A stretch of 64,000 nucleotides of DNA from contig NZ_JAGGPB010000021.1 in assembly GCF_018614055.1 (NCBI RefSeq), forward strand, positions 1 to 64,000, written 5' to 3'. Shown here in pieces: positions 16,077-24,110 of this stretch. The position numbers and the translations under genes were made by a program. The DNA is from Streptomyces sp. ISL-98. GTDB lineage: Bacteria > Actinomycetota > Actinomycetes > Streptomycetales > Streptomycetaceae. Numbering within the stretch: the first letter of the stretch is position 1; every line of letters starts with the position of its first letter. The notes beneath the pieces were generated by a model. That model saw only the letters and a list, made by a program, of their open reading frames with translations. It did no database searches and was not told the DNA's origin.

Positions 16077-17429
16077 GTGTACGAGTCGCCTCCGCACCTC
16101 GGGCAGGACCCGGCGGTCCCGGACTGTGAGCAGCAGCCGCAGTTCCCCGCCGTACCTCCGCGTGCGCACTGGCGCTACAAGCCGCGCCGCGCATGGTGGC
16201 GCAGCAAGGCGGTGCGCGCGGGGGCGGTGATCACGCTCCTCGCGCTCTGCGCGCTGGTGATCCTCGCGATCGTCCGGGACGAGACCGGCACCCACGGCTT
16301 CCTGGTCGGCCTCGGTCTGGCGGTGCTGCCGGTGCCGCTGCTGACGGCGGCGTTCCGCTGGCTGGACCGGGTGGAGCCGGGCCCCTGGCGGAATCTGATA
16401 TTCGCCTTCGCCTGGGGCGCGTTCGCCGCCGCCCTAGTCGCGATCATCGCGAACAGTTTCGCGACCCGCTGGATAGCCACGGCCACCGCCGACCCGACGA
16501 GCGCCGACACTCTCGGCGCGACAGTGATAGCGCCGGTCGTCGAGGAGAGCGCGAAGGCGGCGGCCGTGCTGCTGATCTTCCTCTTCCGCAGACGGGACTT
16601 CACCGGGATCGTCGACGGCGTGGTCGTCGCCGGTTTCACCGCGACCGGCTTCGCGTTCACCGAGAACATCCTCTATCTCGGCAACGCCTTCGGTGAGGAC
16701 CAGGTCGCGGGCGCCTCCGGCCTCGCGTCCGTGACCGCGGCGACCTTCTTCGTACGCGTAGTGATGTCGCCGTTCGCGCACCCGCTGTTCACGGTGTGCA
16801 CGGGCATCGGCTTCGGCATCGCCGCGCTCGCGCCGCCACGCTGGGGGCGGGTGCGCCGTGTCGCGCTGCCGCTGCTCGGCCTGGCGTTCGCGATGGGTGT
16901 GCACGCCCTGTGGAACGGCTCGGCGGCCTTCGGTCCGTACAGCTTCTACGCGGTGTACGCCCTCTTCATGGTCCCCGCCTTCGCGCTGCTGACCTGGCTG
17001 GTGGTGTGGACGCGCCAGCGAGAGCTCCGCACCATATCCGCCGAGCTGCCCGCATACGCGGCCGCCGGCTGGCTGGCCGCCACCGAGCCGCTCGCGCTCT
17101 CCTCCATGCGGGCCCGCTCGCTGGCGCGCGACGCGGCCGGCCGTACGCCCGGCGGCCGGGCGGCGGCCCGTGCGGTGGCCGAGTACGAGGCGTTCGCGAC
17201 GTCCCTTGCCTTCTTGCGCCACCGGGCCCACCGGGGCACCGTGGGCCCGGACTTCGCGGCCCGCGAGCAGGAGCTGCTGCACCATCTGTGGCAGCGCAGG
17301 GATGTGGCCAGGCCGGCGCTGGAGTACGCGGCGCGGGCGACGGGCCGAGTGCGCGTGCTGCCGCCGTGGCCGCCGCACCCCGCGCCCTACCGGGACTACA
17401 CGGCGTACAACCCGTACCGCCAGCAGTAG
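16077..17429 (+). CDS. PrsW-family intramembrane metalloprotease
   Basis: 450 residues with about eight to nine transmembrane helices from residue 48 on. The PrsW/CPBP signature residues are present: E156-E157 (PVVEESAKAA), F194-x-E196-N197 (FTENILYLG), H in PFAHPLFT and H in MGVHALWNGS. PrsW cleaves the anti-sigma factor RsiW in Bacillus; the Streptomyces substrate is unknown. A TAGGGT box ends 6 nt before the GTG start with no ribosome site, suggesting a leaderless transcript. The N-terminal 45 residues are Pro-rich and cytoplasmic. Confidence 0.88.
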   Translation: MYESPPHLGQDPAVPDCEQQPQFPAVPPRAHWRYKPRRAWWRSKAVRAGAVITLLALCALVILAIVRDETGTHGFLVGLGLAVLPVPLLTAAFRWLDRVEPGPWRNLIFAFAWGAFAAALVAIIANSFATRWIATATADPTSADTLGATVIAPVVEESAKAAAVLLIFLFRRRDFTGIVDGVVVAGFTATGFAFTENILYLGNAFGEDQVAGASGLASVTAATFFVRVVMSPFAHPLFTVCTGIGFGIAALAPPRWGRVRRVALPLLGLAFAMGVHALWNGSAAFGPYSFYAVYALFMVPAFALLTWLVVWTRQRELRTISAELPAYAAAGWLAATEPLALSSMRARSLARDAAGRTPGGRAAARAVAEYEAFATSLAFLRHRAHRGTVGPDFAAREQELLHHLWQRRDVARPALEYAARATGRVRVLPPWPPHPAPYRDYTAYNPYRQQ

Positions 17430-17551
17430 ACGCACAGGACGTACAGCCACAGACGCGCAGCAGTAGGCGCACAGCACAGACCGGCAGCCTTGGCGTCGGG
17501 GGGTGTGCGCCGAGGCTGCCGGGGACTGTGGAAACGGCTGTGTGGAAACGG

Positions 17552-18658
17552 CTAGACGCTGAGGCCCTTGCCGCGCAGCCAGGCTGCCGGGTCGATGCCG
17601 TCGCCGCCGGGCGTGTGCACTTCGAGGTGCAGGTGCGCGCCGGTGACATTGCCCGTGGCGCCCACGCGGCCGATGACCTCGCCGGTGGAGACCTTCTGGC
17701 CGACGCTGACGCCGATCGAGGACTGGTGGCTGTACGAGACCTCCGTGCCGTCCTCCAGCTCGATCACCGTGTGGTAGCCGTACGAGCCGGACCAGCCGGC
17801 CGACTTGACCGTGCCGCCGTGCACGGCCTTGAGCGGCGTGCCCGTCGGGGCGGCGAAGTCGAGGCCCGTGTGGTAGCCGGAGGACCACATCGAACCGGCC
17901 TGGCCGAAGGTCGAGCTGATCGTGTACGAGGAGAGCGGCATGGCGTAGCTCGCGGCGAGCTTGGCGAGGCGCTCCGCCTCGGCCTTGGCCGCCGCGGCCT
18001 CCTCGGCCTTCCGCTTCTCCTCCGCGGCCTTCGCCTCCGCCTCGCGCTTCTCCTCGGCGGCCTTGTCCTCCGCGGCGCTCTGCTGCTTGGCGGCCTCGGC
18101 GGCGGCCTTCTCGGCGGCCTCCCTCTCGGCGGCCTCCTTCGCCTCGGCGTCGGCCGCGTCCTGCTGCTGCTCGGCCTGCTGGAGGATGCGGGCGCGCAGT
18201 GCCTCGCCCGCGTCGGTGGTGCCCTGCTGCGCGTCTGCGGTGGTGACGCCGGCGCTGGTGAGCGGGGCTGCGGCCACGACCGCTTCGCCCGCGGTGGCCA
18301 GGTCCGCGGTGCCCGAGTCGTCGGACATGAGAGAGCCGACGCCGGGAAGGGACTTGGCGTCGGGCAGTGAGTCGGCTATCGCGTCGGGAAGGGAGATCGA
18401 GACCGGCGGCTTGTCCTGCGCGGTGGCGATGCCACCCGCGCCGACAGCGGCGATGACGCCGACGCCGAGAACGGTCGAGCTACGGCCGATTCCGCCGCGC
18501 TGCTTGGCGACGCGGTGACGGCCGCGGACGGGCCGGACGGACTCGGCGGTGGGGTTCCACTCTTCCCAGGTCCCCTCCCCGGCGCCGAAAGTATCGGTGT
18601 CGTTCGGCACCCCGTAAGGGGGCAGGGTGGCTTCGGGGGCAGGCCTGTTTGACGCCAC
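17552..18658 (-). CDS. LytM/M23 cell-wall endopeptidase with coiled coil
   Basis: 368 residues. A cytoplasmic basic N-terminus is followed by a signal/anchor segment (about 62-80). An Ala/Glu/Lys coiled coil (about 150-235) precedes a C-terminal M23 domain with zinc ligands H263 and D267 (GYHTGLDFAAP) and HLH at 342-344. It should cleave peptidoglycan cross-bridges or activate amidases. GTG start with AAGGAG nine bases upstream. A c-di-AMP riboswitch lies directly upstream, tying expression to osmotic/c-di-AMP state, as for other Streptomyces wall hydrolases such as rpfA. Confidence 0.92.
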   Translation of the reverse strand: MASNRPAPEATLPPYGVPNDTDTFGAGEGTWEEWNPTAESVRPVRGRHRVAKQRGGIGRSSTVLGVGVIAAVGAGGIATAQDKPPVSISLPDAIADSLPDAKSLPGVGSLMSDDSGTADLATAGEAVVAAAPLTSAGVTTADAQQGTTDAGEALRARILQQAEQQQDAADAEAKEAAEREAAEKAAAEAAKQQSAAEDKAAEEKREAEAKAAEEKRKAEEAAAAKAEAERLAKLAASYAMPLSSYTISSTFGQAGSMWSSGYHTGLDFAAPTGTPLKAVHGGTVKSAGWSGSYGYHTVIELEDGTEVSYSHQSSIGVSVGQKVSTGEVIGRVGATGNVTGAHLHLEVHTPGGDGIDPAAWLRGKGLSV

Positions 18659-18673
18659 GGAGGCGTGCTCCTT

Positions 18674-18835
18674 TCCTTCCTTCTCGCCTACCGGGTTAGC
18701 TGACGGGTTCGGAGCAGGAAGGTCTCCTACGAGCCTCTCCGTACGTACGAGACGTACGAAGGCCGGCCCGATTCACCCCAAGGAATGGTTCCCCGGTTCC
18801 CTTGCGGAATTCGGCGCGTGCGCACGGTGCCGTCT
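18674..18835 (-). promoter_or_regulatory. c-di-AMP riboswitch (ydaO/yuaA type)
   Basis: On the minus strand the leader contains the family's conserved blocks in order: GGGAACCGGGGAACC, then TTGGGGTGAATC, a variable stem built on TACGTACGG, then GAACCCGTCAGCTAACC and GGTAGGCGAGAAGG. These are the hallmark sequences of the RF00379 class. The ribosome site AAGGAG of the LytM gene follows at once, so ligand binding can affect either termination or translation. This class normally turns genes off at high c-di-AMP. Confidence 0.93.
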
Positions 18836-19073
18836 CTTGCGACGACTGGGACGACCGCGCTGCGTTATCGAACGTTAATAGACAGGGGGGTCCGTTTCCA
18901 AGCTGTTCCGGATGATCGTTAACGGCATCGGCCCGCACTAATCGGGACACAACTGGCCACAATCGGGCGAGTTGACCGCCCCTCAGAAAACATCCTTCCC
19001 ATGACGGTTCGTCAATTGTTATGCGGAGGGGTGTCCTGCGATTACCCAGCGTCGCGAAGCTAGGTTTCGGGAC
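18836..19073. other. Divergent promoter region LytM gene / DUF2332 gene
   Basis: About 240 bp, AT-richer than its surroundings (for example CGAACGTTAATAGAC). It must hold the start of the riboswitch transcript on the minus strand and the promoter of the DUF2332 gene on the plus strand. No definite -35/-10 pair is assigned. Confidence 0.4.
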
Positions 19074-20045
19074 ATGGTTGTCAACAGCACGCAATCCGTG
19101 GCCGACCGCTACCGCGAGTTCTCCGTGGAGCAGGCGCAAGGGGTATCTCCCGTTTACGCCGAACTCACCGCCCGCATCAGCGAGGACCAGGACCTCTGCG
19201 CCCGCATCGCCACCCTGCCACCCGGCAACAAGCAGCAGCCCAACCTCCTCCTCGGCGCCGTCCGCTTCCTCGGCGGCCCCTACGAGCAGTGGGCCCCGTT
19301 CCGTGCCTGGACCCTGGACCACTGGGACGACGTACGCGCCGTGATGCTGGAGCGCTTCACCCAGACCAATGAGCCCGCGCGCTGCGCCACCCTGCTCCCC
19401 GCCCTCGCCGCGCTCCCCCAGCCCCTCGCCCTGATCGAGGTCGGCGCGTCGGCCGGCCTGTGCCTGCACCCGGACCGCTACGCCTACCGCTACAACGGCG
19501 GCGAGCCACTGGGCAGTTCGCCCGTCACCTTCGACTGCCGCACAGAAGGCCCCGTGCCCCTGCCCACCGCACTCCCCAAGGTCGCCTGGCGCGCTGGCAT
19601 CGACCTCAACCCCCTCGACACCACCGACGAGGAGGACGTCCGCTGGCTCCAGTCACTGATCTGGCCGGGCCGCACGGAGCGCCCCCGCCGGCAGCTCGCC
19701 GCCATCGAGGCGGTACGTACGGCGCCCCGCCCCCGTATCGTCCGCGGCGACCTGGTCGACGAGCTCCCCGCGCTGGCCGCCGAGGCCCCGGCGGATGCCA
19801 CGCTGGTGGTCTTCCACACCGCCGTACTGACGTACCTTCCGCTCGCCCGCCGCGAGGAGTTCGCCGCACTCGTCCGCGGCCTGCCGGGCCACTGGATCTC
19901 CAACGAGCACCACACCGTGCTCCCCTGGCTGGACGCCCCGGCCCCGGACGACGAGCACCTGCTCACCCTCGCCGTCGACGAGCGCGCTGTCGCCTTTACG
20001 GCACCGCACGGACAGAGCCTGCACTGGCTCGGTGGACCCGCTTGA
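19074..20045 (+). CDS. DUF2332 family protein
   Basis: 323 residues, the usual length. The family is recognised from WAPFRAWTLDHWDDVRAV, CATLLPALAALPQPLALIEVGASAGL and VFHTAVLTYL. The middle part (LIEVGASAGLCLHPD) looks like a Rossmann glycine loop, so a methyltransferase-like fold is possible, but no activity is established. No signal peptide. The 3' end overlaps the convergent phosphatase gene by 50 bp. Confidence 0.85.
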   Translation: MVVNSTQSVADRYREFSVEQAQGVSPVYAELTARISEDQDLCARIATLPPGNKQQPNLLLGAVRFLGGPYEQWAPFRAWTLDHWDDVRAVMLERFTQTNEPARCATLLPALAALPQPLALIEVGASAGLCLHPDRYAYRYNGGEPLGSSPVTFDCRTEGPVPLPTALPKVAWRAGIDLNPLDTTDEEDVRWLQSLIWPGRTERPRRQLAAIEAVRTAPRPRIVRGDLVDELPALAAEAPADATLVVFHTAVLTYLPLARREEFAALVRGLPGHWISNEHHTVLPWLDAPAPDDEHLLTLAVDERAVAFTAPHGQSLHWLGGPA

Positions 20046-21177
20046 TGATGTCCACCGTCCTGCGGCGGTCCTGCTGCCCCTCCGCGGGCCGCCCGACCGC
20101 CAGCAGGGCCATGTCGTCCGTGGCCCCGCCCCCCGTGTGCAGCCGTACGTCGTCGATGATCGCGTCGAGCAGGTCGCCGGGGCCCGGGAAGAGGCGCCCG
20201 CGCAGCCGGGCGGCCGGATCGTAGAAGACGCCCGCCGCGTTCCTGGCCTCCGACAGGCCGTCCGTATAGAGCAGCAGCGTGGCCCCGGCGGGGAACGCGT
20301 ACTCCTGCGCCTGGTCCGGCCAGTCCCCCAGGCCCATGCCCAGCGGCAGGGCGGTCTCGGTGGGCTCGACCGGCTGGAGGCCCCCGTCGGCGTACAGCAG
20401 GAGCGGCTCCGGATGGCCTCGGTTGACCAGCCGTACGACGCCCTCGCCGTGCGGGATCTCGGCGAGGACGGCGGTGGTGAACCCCTCGAAGGCGTCCAGC
20501 CCGTCCCGCCGCGCGCCCTCCCGCTCCAGCGCCCGCTCCAGCCGCCGCGCGACCCCTTCGAGCGAGCCTTCCTGCTCGGCGGCCTCCCGGAACGCCCCGA
20601 TCACGATCGCCACCGCCTCCACCGCGCCGAGCCCCTTGCCGCGTACGTCGCCCACCACGAGGCGCACCCCGCCGGGGGTGTCCTGTACGGCGAAGAGGTC
20701 GCCGCCGATGAAGGCGTCCGCCCGCGCGGCCTCGTACCGCGCCGCGATCATGAGCCCGGCGATGCGGTCGGCGGGGATGGGGATCACAGCGCGCTGGGCG
20801 GCCTCCGCGATCTCGCGCGCGGAGGCGAGCTGTCGGCCGCTGCGGCGTACGACGCGGTTGATGACGACCGCGAAGGCGGCCACGGTGACGACGGTGACGA
20901 ACTCGGTGACGGCCACGACCTGCGTCACGGTGCCGTTGTGGATGCGCAGCCCCGCGACGGCAGCGGCCACGACGACGCCGGTCAGCACCGTGCCGTGGAG
21001 GGTGAAGAAGGGCGCCGCGATCAGCGGGGCGGCGGCGAAGAGCGGCGACGCGGTGAAGTTGGGCGGAGTCGCGAGGTCGAAGACGCACCCGCCGACGATC
21101 AGCAGCGCGGGCAGTGCCCGGACGAACATCCGTGTCGTGCGCACGACACGGCTGCCGCCTCCGCCTTGGTTCCCCAC
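19996..21177 (-). CDS. Membrane-anchored SpoIIE/PP2C-type serine phosphatase
   Basis: 393 residues. The N-terminal third has three or four hydrophobic segments (about residues 15-125; ALPALLIVGGCVFD, GTVLTGVVVAAAVAGL, FVTVVTVAAFAVVI). The phosphatase domain follows with GGDLFAV, GDVRGKG, YTDGLSE and GGATDDMALLAV holding the metal-binding aspartates. It probably acts on an anti-anti-sigma factor at the membrane. GTG 21177 is chosen because GGAG lies 7 bases upstream. Its last 16 codons run antisense through the end of the DUF2332 gene. Confidence 0.88.
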   Translation of the reverse strand: MGNQGGGGSRVVRTTRMFVRALPALLIVGGCVFDLATPPNFTASPLFAAAPLIAAPFFTLHGTVLTGVVVAAAVAGLRIHNGTVTQVVAVTEFVTVVTVAAFAVVINRVVRRSGRQLASAREIAEAAQRAVIPIPADRIAGLMIAARYEAARADAFIGGDLFAVQDTPGGVRLVVGDVRGKGLGAVEAVAIVIGAFREAAEQEGSLEGVARRLERALEREGARRDGLDAFEGFTTAVLAEIPHGEGVVRLVNRGHPEPLLLYADGGLQPVEPTETALPLGMGLGDWPDQAQEYAFPAGATLLLYTDGLSEARNAAGVFYDPAARLRGRLFPGPGDLLDAIIDDVRLHTGGGATDDMALLAVGRPAEGQQDRRRTVDIIKRVHRASAGSVRAVP

Positions 21178-21328
21178 CTGTGGTCTCCTGCCCAGTCCGC
21201 ACCCGGGTGCGGACGGTACCGCGCCCCACTCAGGCTGGCCGGAGCCGCGCCGCACGGCCAACCGGTGTCGGCCGATCGGGGGACGCGGGGACGCGGAAGG
21301 CCTGTTGCGGGCGGTCCGCTTCGGGGCG

Positions 21329-22075
21329 TCAGTCGGTGAGGTGCCGCTCGGCGTACACCTTCATCGCATCCCGGACGAAGACGGCCGTGCCCTCGCCGTT
21401 CCGGTCGTACGTCGCGGTGAAGCGGGGGTCGGCGACGTACATCTCGCCGAGCCCGATGACGTACGAGCTGGACGGCGTGACCGTCACCGACAGCCACTCG
21501 ACCTGCCGCCGCACGATGTCCTGCACCTCGTCACCGGCGACGTCCTTGCCCTCCTTCAGCGCCCGGGCGAAGTCCTCGCCGATCCGGATCTGCTTGTCCT
21601 GGAACGCCTTCTTCTCCCCGGCGCTGAGCGACCGCCACCAGCGGTCACCCTTCTCGTACGCGTCACGCCCCCAGCGCTCGGTCACCTCCTGCTCGTACTG
21701 CGTGTGATCGAACCCGTCGAATACTTCCTCGGCCATGAGCTCTTCCCCTTCCTCGGTTTTCCGCAGAGTGGTCCGCACCGAGGCGATCTGTCGCCCGATG
21801 CGCTCCCGTTCCTGCTCCAGCAGCGCCAGATGCGTGCGCAGGGCGCCGGACGTGTCCCGCTGGCCGTCGAGCACTTCCGCGATGGCGGGCAGCCCGAGCC
21901 CCAGCTCACGCAGCAGGAGAATGCGCTGCAGCCGTACGAGCGCCTCCTGGTCGTAATAGCGGTATCCATTGCTCCCGACCCGGCTGGGCGCCAGCAGCCC
22001 CAGGTCGCCGTAGTGGCGCAGGGTGCGGCTGGTGGTTCCGGCTTTGCGTGCGATGTCCTGGATCGACCACTCCAT
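21329..22075 (-). CDS. MerR-family regulator with TipAS antibiotic-binding domain
   Basis: 248 residues. The N-terminal MerR helix-turn-helix (residues 1-70: YSIQ-like start, RTLRHYGDLGLLAP, GYRYYDQEAL) is followed by the dimerising coiled coil (about 80-112) and a TipAS-type all-helical domain (about 118-245, with WWRSLSAGEKKAFQDKQIRIG). TipAL of S. lividans binds thiopeptides covalently and activates its own promoter. Here too the gene's own promoter carries the operator, and the ATG follows the -10 box by 7 nt, so the mRNA is probably leaderless. Confidence 0.92.
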   Translation of the reverse strand: MEWSIQDIARKAGTTSRTLRHYGDLGLLAPSRVGSNGYRYYDQEALVRLQRILLLRELGLGLPAIAEVLDGQRDTSGALRTHLALLEQERERIGRQIASVRTTLRKTEEGEELMAEEVFDGFDHTQYEQEVTERWGRDAYEKGDRWWRSLSAGEKKAFQDKQIRIGEDFARALKEGKDVAGDEVQDIVRRQVEWLSVTVTPSSSYVIGLGEMYVADPRFTATYDRNGEGTAVFVRDAMKVYAERHLTD

Positions 22076-22082
22076 GACTCAC

Positions 22083-22114
22083 ACGCTAAATCTTGACGTT
22101 GCGTAAAGGTCAAG
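22083..22114 (-). promoter_or_regulatory. MerR-type promoter and operator of the TipAL-like gene
   Basis: On the minus strand TTGACC (22113-22108), a 19-nt spacer and TAGCGT (22088-22083). The over-long 19-nt spacer is the hallmark of promoters activated by MerR proteins through DNA distortion. The operator is the inverted repeat CTTGAC-N11-GTCAAG (22092-22114). The gene's ATG begins 7 nt after the -10 box. Confidence 0.85.
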
Positions 22115-22135
22115 GGCGAAAGCGCGGAAACGAAA

Positions 22136-22164
22136 AAGGCCCGGACTCAAAGAGTCCGGGCCTT
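22136..22164 (-). terminator. Rho-independent terminator of tRNA-fMet
   Basis: A 13-bp perfect stem (AAGGCCCGGACTC / GAGTCCGGGCCTT) with a 3-nt loop, followed on the minus strand by TTTTT. It lies 17 nt past the tRNA end. Confidence 0.9.
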
Positions 22165-22181
22165 GATCACTACTTCTTCAG

Positions 22182-22255
22182 TAGCGGGGACAGGATTTGA
22201 ACCTGCGACCTCTGGGTTATGAGCCCAGCGAGCTACCGAGCTGCTCCACCCCGCG
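22182..22255 (-). tRNA. Initiator tRNA-fMet (CAT)
   Basis: 74 nt. The anticodon loop is CTCATAA. Initiator hallmarks are present: C1 cannot pair with T72, and the anticodon stem ends in GGG/CCC (stem CTGGG/CCCAG). D stem GAGC/GCTC and T loop TTCAAAT are normal. No CCA is encoded. A TAGAGT box 20 nt upstream (22271-22276, minus strand) is a likely -10 element. Confidence 0.95.
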
Positions 22256-22328
22256 TCGGTAAACCCAACTCTACGCCATTGGTGGAGCACCGCCGACCAC
22301 CTGCGGTCCGGCCCCGGCACACGGGCGC

Positions 22329-22477
22329 GTTCAGCCCCCGTTCAGGTGCCGCGGGTCACAATCGCCGCATGCGGGTTCTGGTCGTCGAGTGCCCTGGGCG
22401 GGGCGCGCTTCGAGGTGTCGCTGCCTGGGCCGGCCGGCAGCTGAAGGCCCGTTCAGCTTCGTTCAGGCTCCTTTCAG
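22329..22477 (+). promoter_or_regulatory. GTTCAG direct repeats upstream of a lipoprotein gene
   Basis: GTTCAG occurs at 22329 and 22340 (11-nt phase), then at 22451 and 22461, followed by TTTCAG at 22472 (10- and 11-nt phase). Direct repeats with an 11-nt period are the recognition pattern of OmpR/PhoB-type response regulators (compare the GTTCACC-type PHO boxes). The second cluster ends 53 nt before the lipoprotein start. Confidence 0.5.
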
Positions 22478-22529
22478 TGCCCGGCTGCCACGCTCGCCGT
22501 ACCGAGTCGGATCGGACGAGGAGGCAGCC

Positions 22530-23888
22530 ATGAGAAACCGAAAGCTGAACCTGGCGGCCGCGGTGGGCGTGGCCCTGAGTGCGACGCTCGCGACCGGTGC
22601 GTGCGGCGCCGACGCCTCGGAGCCGAAGGCGCGTACGGACTGTGTACGGGTCGTGGACGAGGGCACGGGCGAGCCGACCGACGAATGCCTGCCACTCGCA
22701 CCCGAGAAGGACCGGGTCGACACGGCCAAGCCGGTCTTCACGCACCCGACCTCCATCACCAACCCGCTCCACCCGAGCTCGGAGGTCAAGCAGGTGATCT
22801 ACGGCGGCCAGGTCGACGACAAGCCGTTCCGGACCGAGTTCACCCTGCTGCCCGACACCAAGACCATCGCGGTGAACGGTGAACAGGTGAAGGTGCGCAC
22901 GCTCCAGTACATGGCGCTGTCCGACGGACGCATCGTGGAGCTCGCGCACGACTGGTTCGCACAGGCCGACGACGGCTCTGTCTGGTACCTCGGCGAGGAC
23001 GTCTTCAACTACGAGGACGGCGTTGTTGCCGACACCGACGGCACCTGGCTGGCCGGAACGACCGGGCCCCCCGCCATGATCATGCCGGCCGACCCGAAGG
23101 TCGGCGACGTGTACCGGCCGGAGAACGTCCCGGAGGTCGTTTTCGAGGAGGTCACCGTCAAGGCCGTGAACCAGCCGGTCAAGGGTCCGTACGGGCCGGT
23201 CAAGGGCGCGATCACGGTGGCCGAGCTGCACATGGACGGCTCCCGTGAGGAGAAGGTCTTCGCGCCGGGGTACGGGGAGTTCTCCACCGGTACGGAGGGC
23301 GAGCTGGAGGCCGTCTCACTTGCCGTCCCGACCGACGCGAAGCCCGGCCCTGTGCCGGAGAAACTGACCGCCCTGTCGACCGCCGTCCGTGACGCGCACA
23401 GTGACGGGGCGCCGGACCCGGCAGCGGCTGAGAACATGCGTGCCGCCTGGGACGCGTACCGGACCTCGGACCGTGTCCCGGACCTGCTCACCCGGCAGAT
23501 GAACCGCGACCTCGACGCGCTCGCCGGGGCCGTGAAGGCGCGCGACGCGGAGCTCGTACACGGAGCGGTCCTGCGGGTCGCCCAGAACGACCTCGACCTG
23601 CACCTGCGCTACGAACCCCTCGCCAAGGTCGAGTCGGACCGCATGGACCTGTGGACCCGTCAGCTGAAGCTGGACGCCGAGGCCGACGACGCGGGCGCGG
23701 TCGCAGGAACCGTCACCAGCCTCGAACTCACCTGGGACCGTGTCCGGCACAACACCGCGCCCGACAAGGCGAAGCAGATCGAAGACCAGCTGCGCGAACT
23801 GCGCGGCGCGGCCGACCGCAAGGACACTGCCGCGGCGGCGGAGTCGGCACCCCGGCTCATGACCGCACTGGCGCAGGCAAAGACCTGA
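22530..23888 (+). CDS. Putative lipoprotein, function unknown
   Basis: 452 residues. A basic start (MRNRKLNL), a hydrophobic core and TGAC at about residue 26 form a weak lipobox; the mature part is hydrophilic and rich in charged residues. No enzyme motif is recognised. The middle (about 60-220) looks like a beta-rich domain (VIYGGQVDDKPFRTEFTLLP), the last third is helical. Start ATG with GGAGG well placed. Upstream 11-nt direct repeats suggest control by a two-component response regulator. It looks like an actinomycete-specific exported protein. Confidence 0.7.
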   Translation: MRNRKLNLAAAVGVALSATLATGACGADASEPKARTDCVRVVDEGTGEPTDECLPLAPEKDRVDTAKPVFTHPTSITNPLHPSSEVKQVIYGGQVDDKPFRTEFTLLPDTKTIAVNGEQVKVRTLQYMALSDGRIVELAHDWFAQADDGSVWYLGEDVFNYEDGVVADTDGTWLAGTTGPPAMIMPADPKVGDVYRPENVPEVVFEEVTVKAVNQPVKGPYGPVKGAITVAELHMDGSREEKVFAPGYGEFSTGTEGELEAVSLAVPTDAKPGPVPEKLTALSTAVRDAHSDGAPDPAAAENMRAAWDAYRTSDRVPDLLTRQMNRDLDALAGAVKARDAELVHGAVLRVAQNDLDLHLRYEPLAKVESDRMDLWTRQLKLDAEADDAGAVAGTVTSLELTWDRVRHNTAPDKAKQIEDQLRELRGAADRKDTAAAAESAPRLMTALAQAKT

Positions 23889-23889
23889 G

Positions 23890-24096
23890 TCACTCGGCGA
23901 TCTCGGTCCGTTCCCACCACTCATAGACGGTCAGCCGGCCCTCCGCACTGTCCTGATGGCGCGGAGGGGAGGTGATCTTGAAATGCTCGTACCCGCCGCG
24001 GTGCGGAATCTTCAGCTCTTGTCCGGGGGGTGTGATCGGGACGATCCGCTCGTGCAGGTCGTCCGGGCCGCCCTCCAGAAGTGCCTTTTCTGTCAT
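23890..24096 (-). CDS. DUF5988 family small protein
   Basis: 68 residues. The family is recognised from LEGGPDDLHERIV, then KIPHRGGYEHF and a C-terminal VYEWWERTEIAE. Members are small, soluble and of unknown function in Streptomyces. Start ATG 24096 is chosen because residues before it are unrelated low-complexity sequence. The stop is 1 nt from that of the convergent lipoprotein gene. Confidence 0.78.
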   Translation of the reverse strand: MTEKALLEGGPDDLHERIVPITPPGQELKIPHRGGYEHFKITSPPRHQDSAEGRLTVYEWWERTEIAE

Positions 24097-24110
24097 GCCC
24101 CCCAGTGTTC

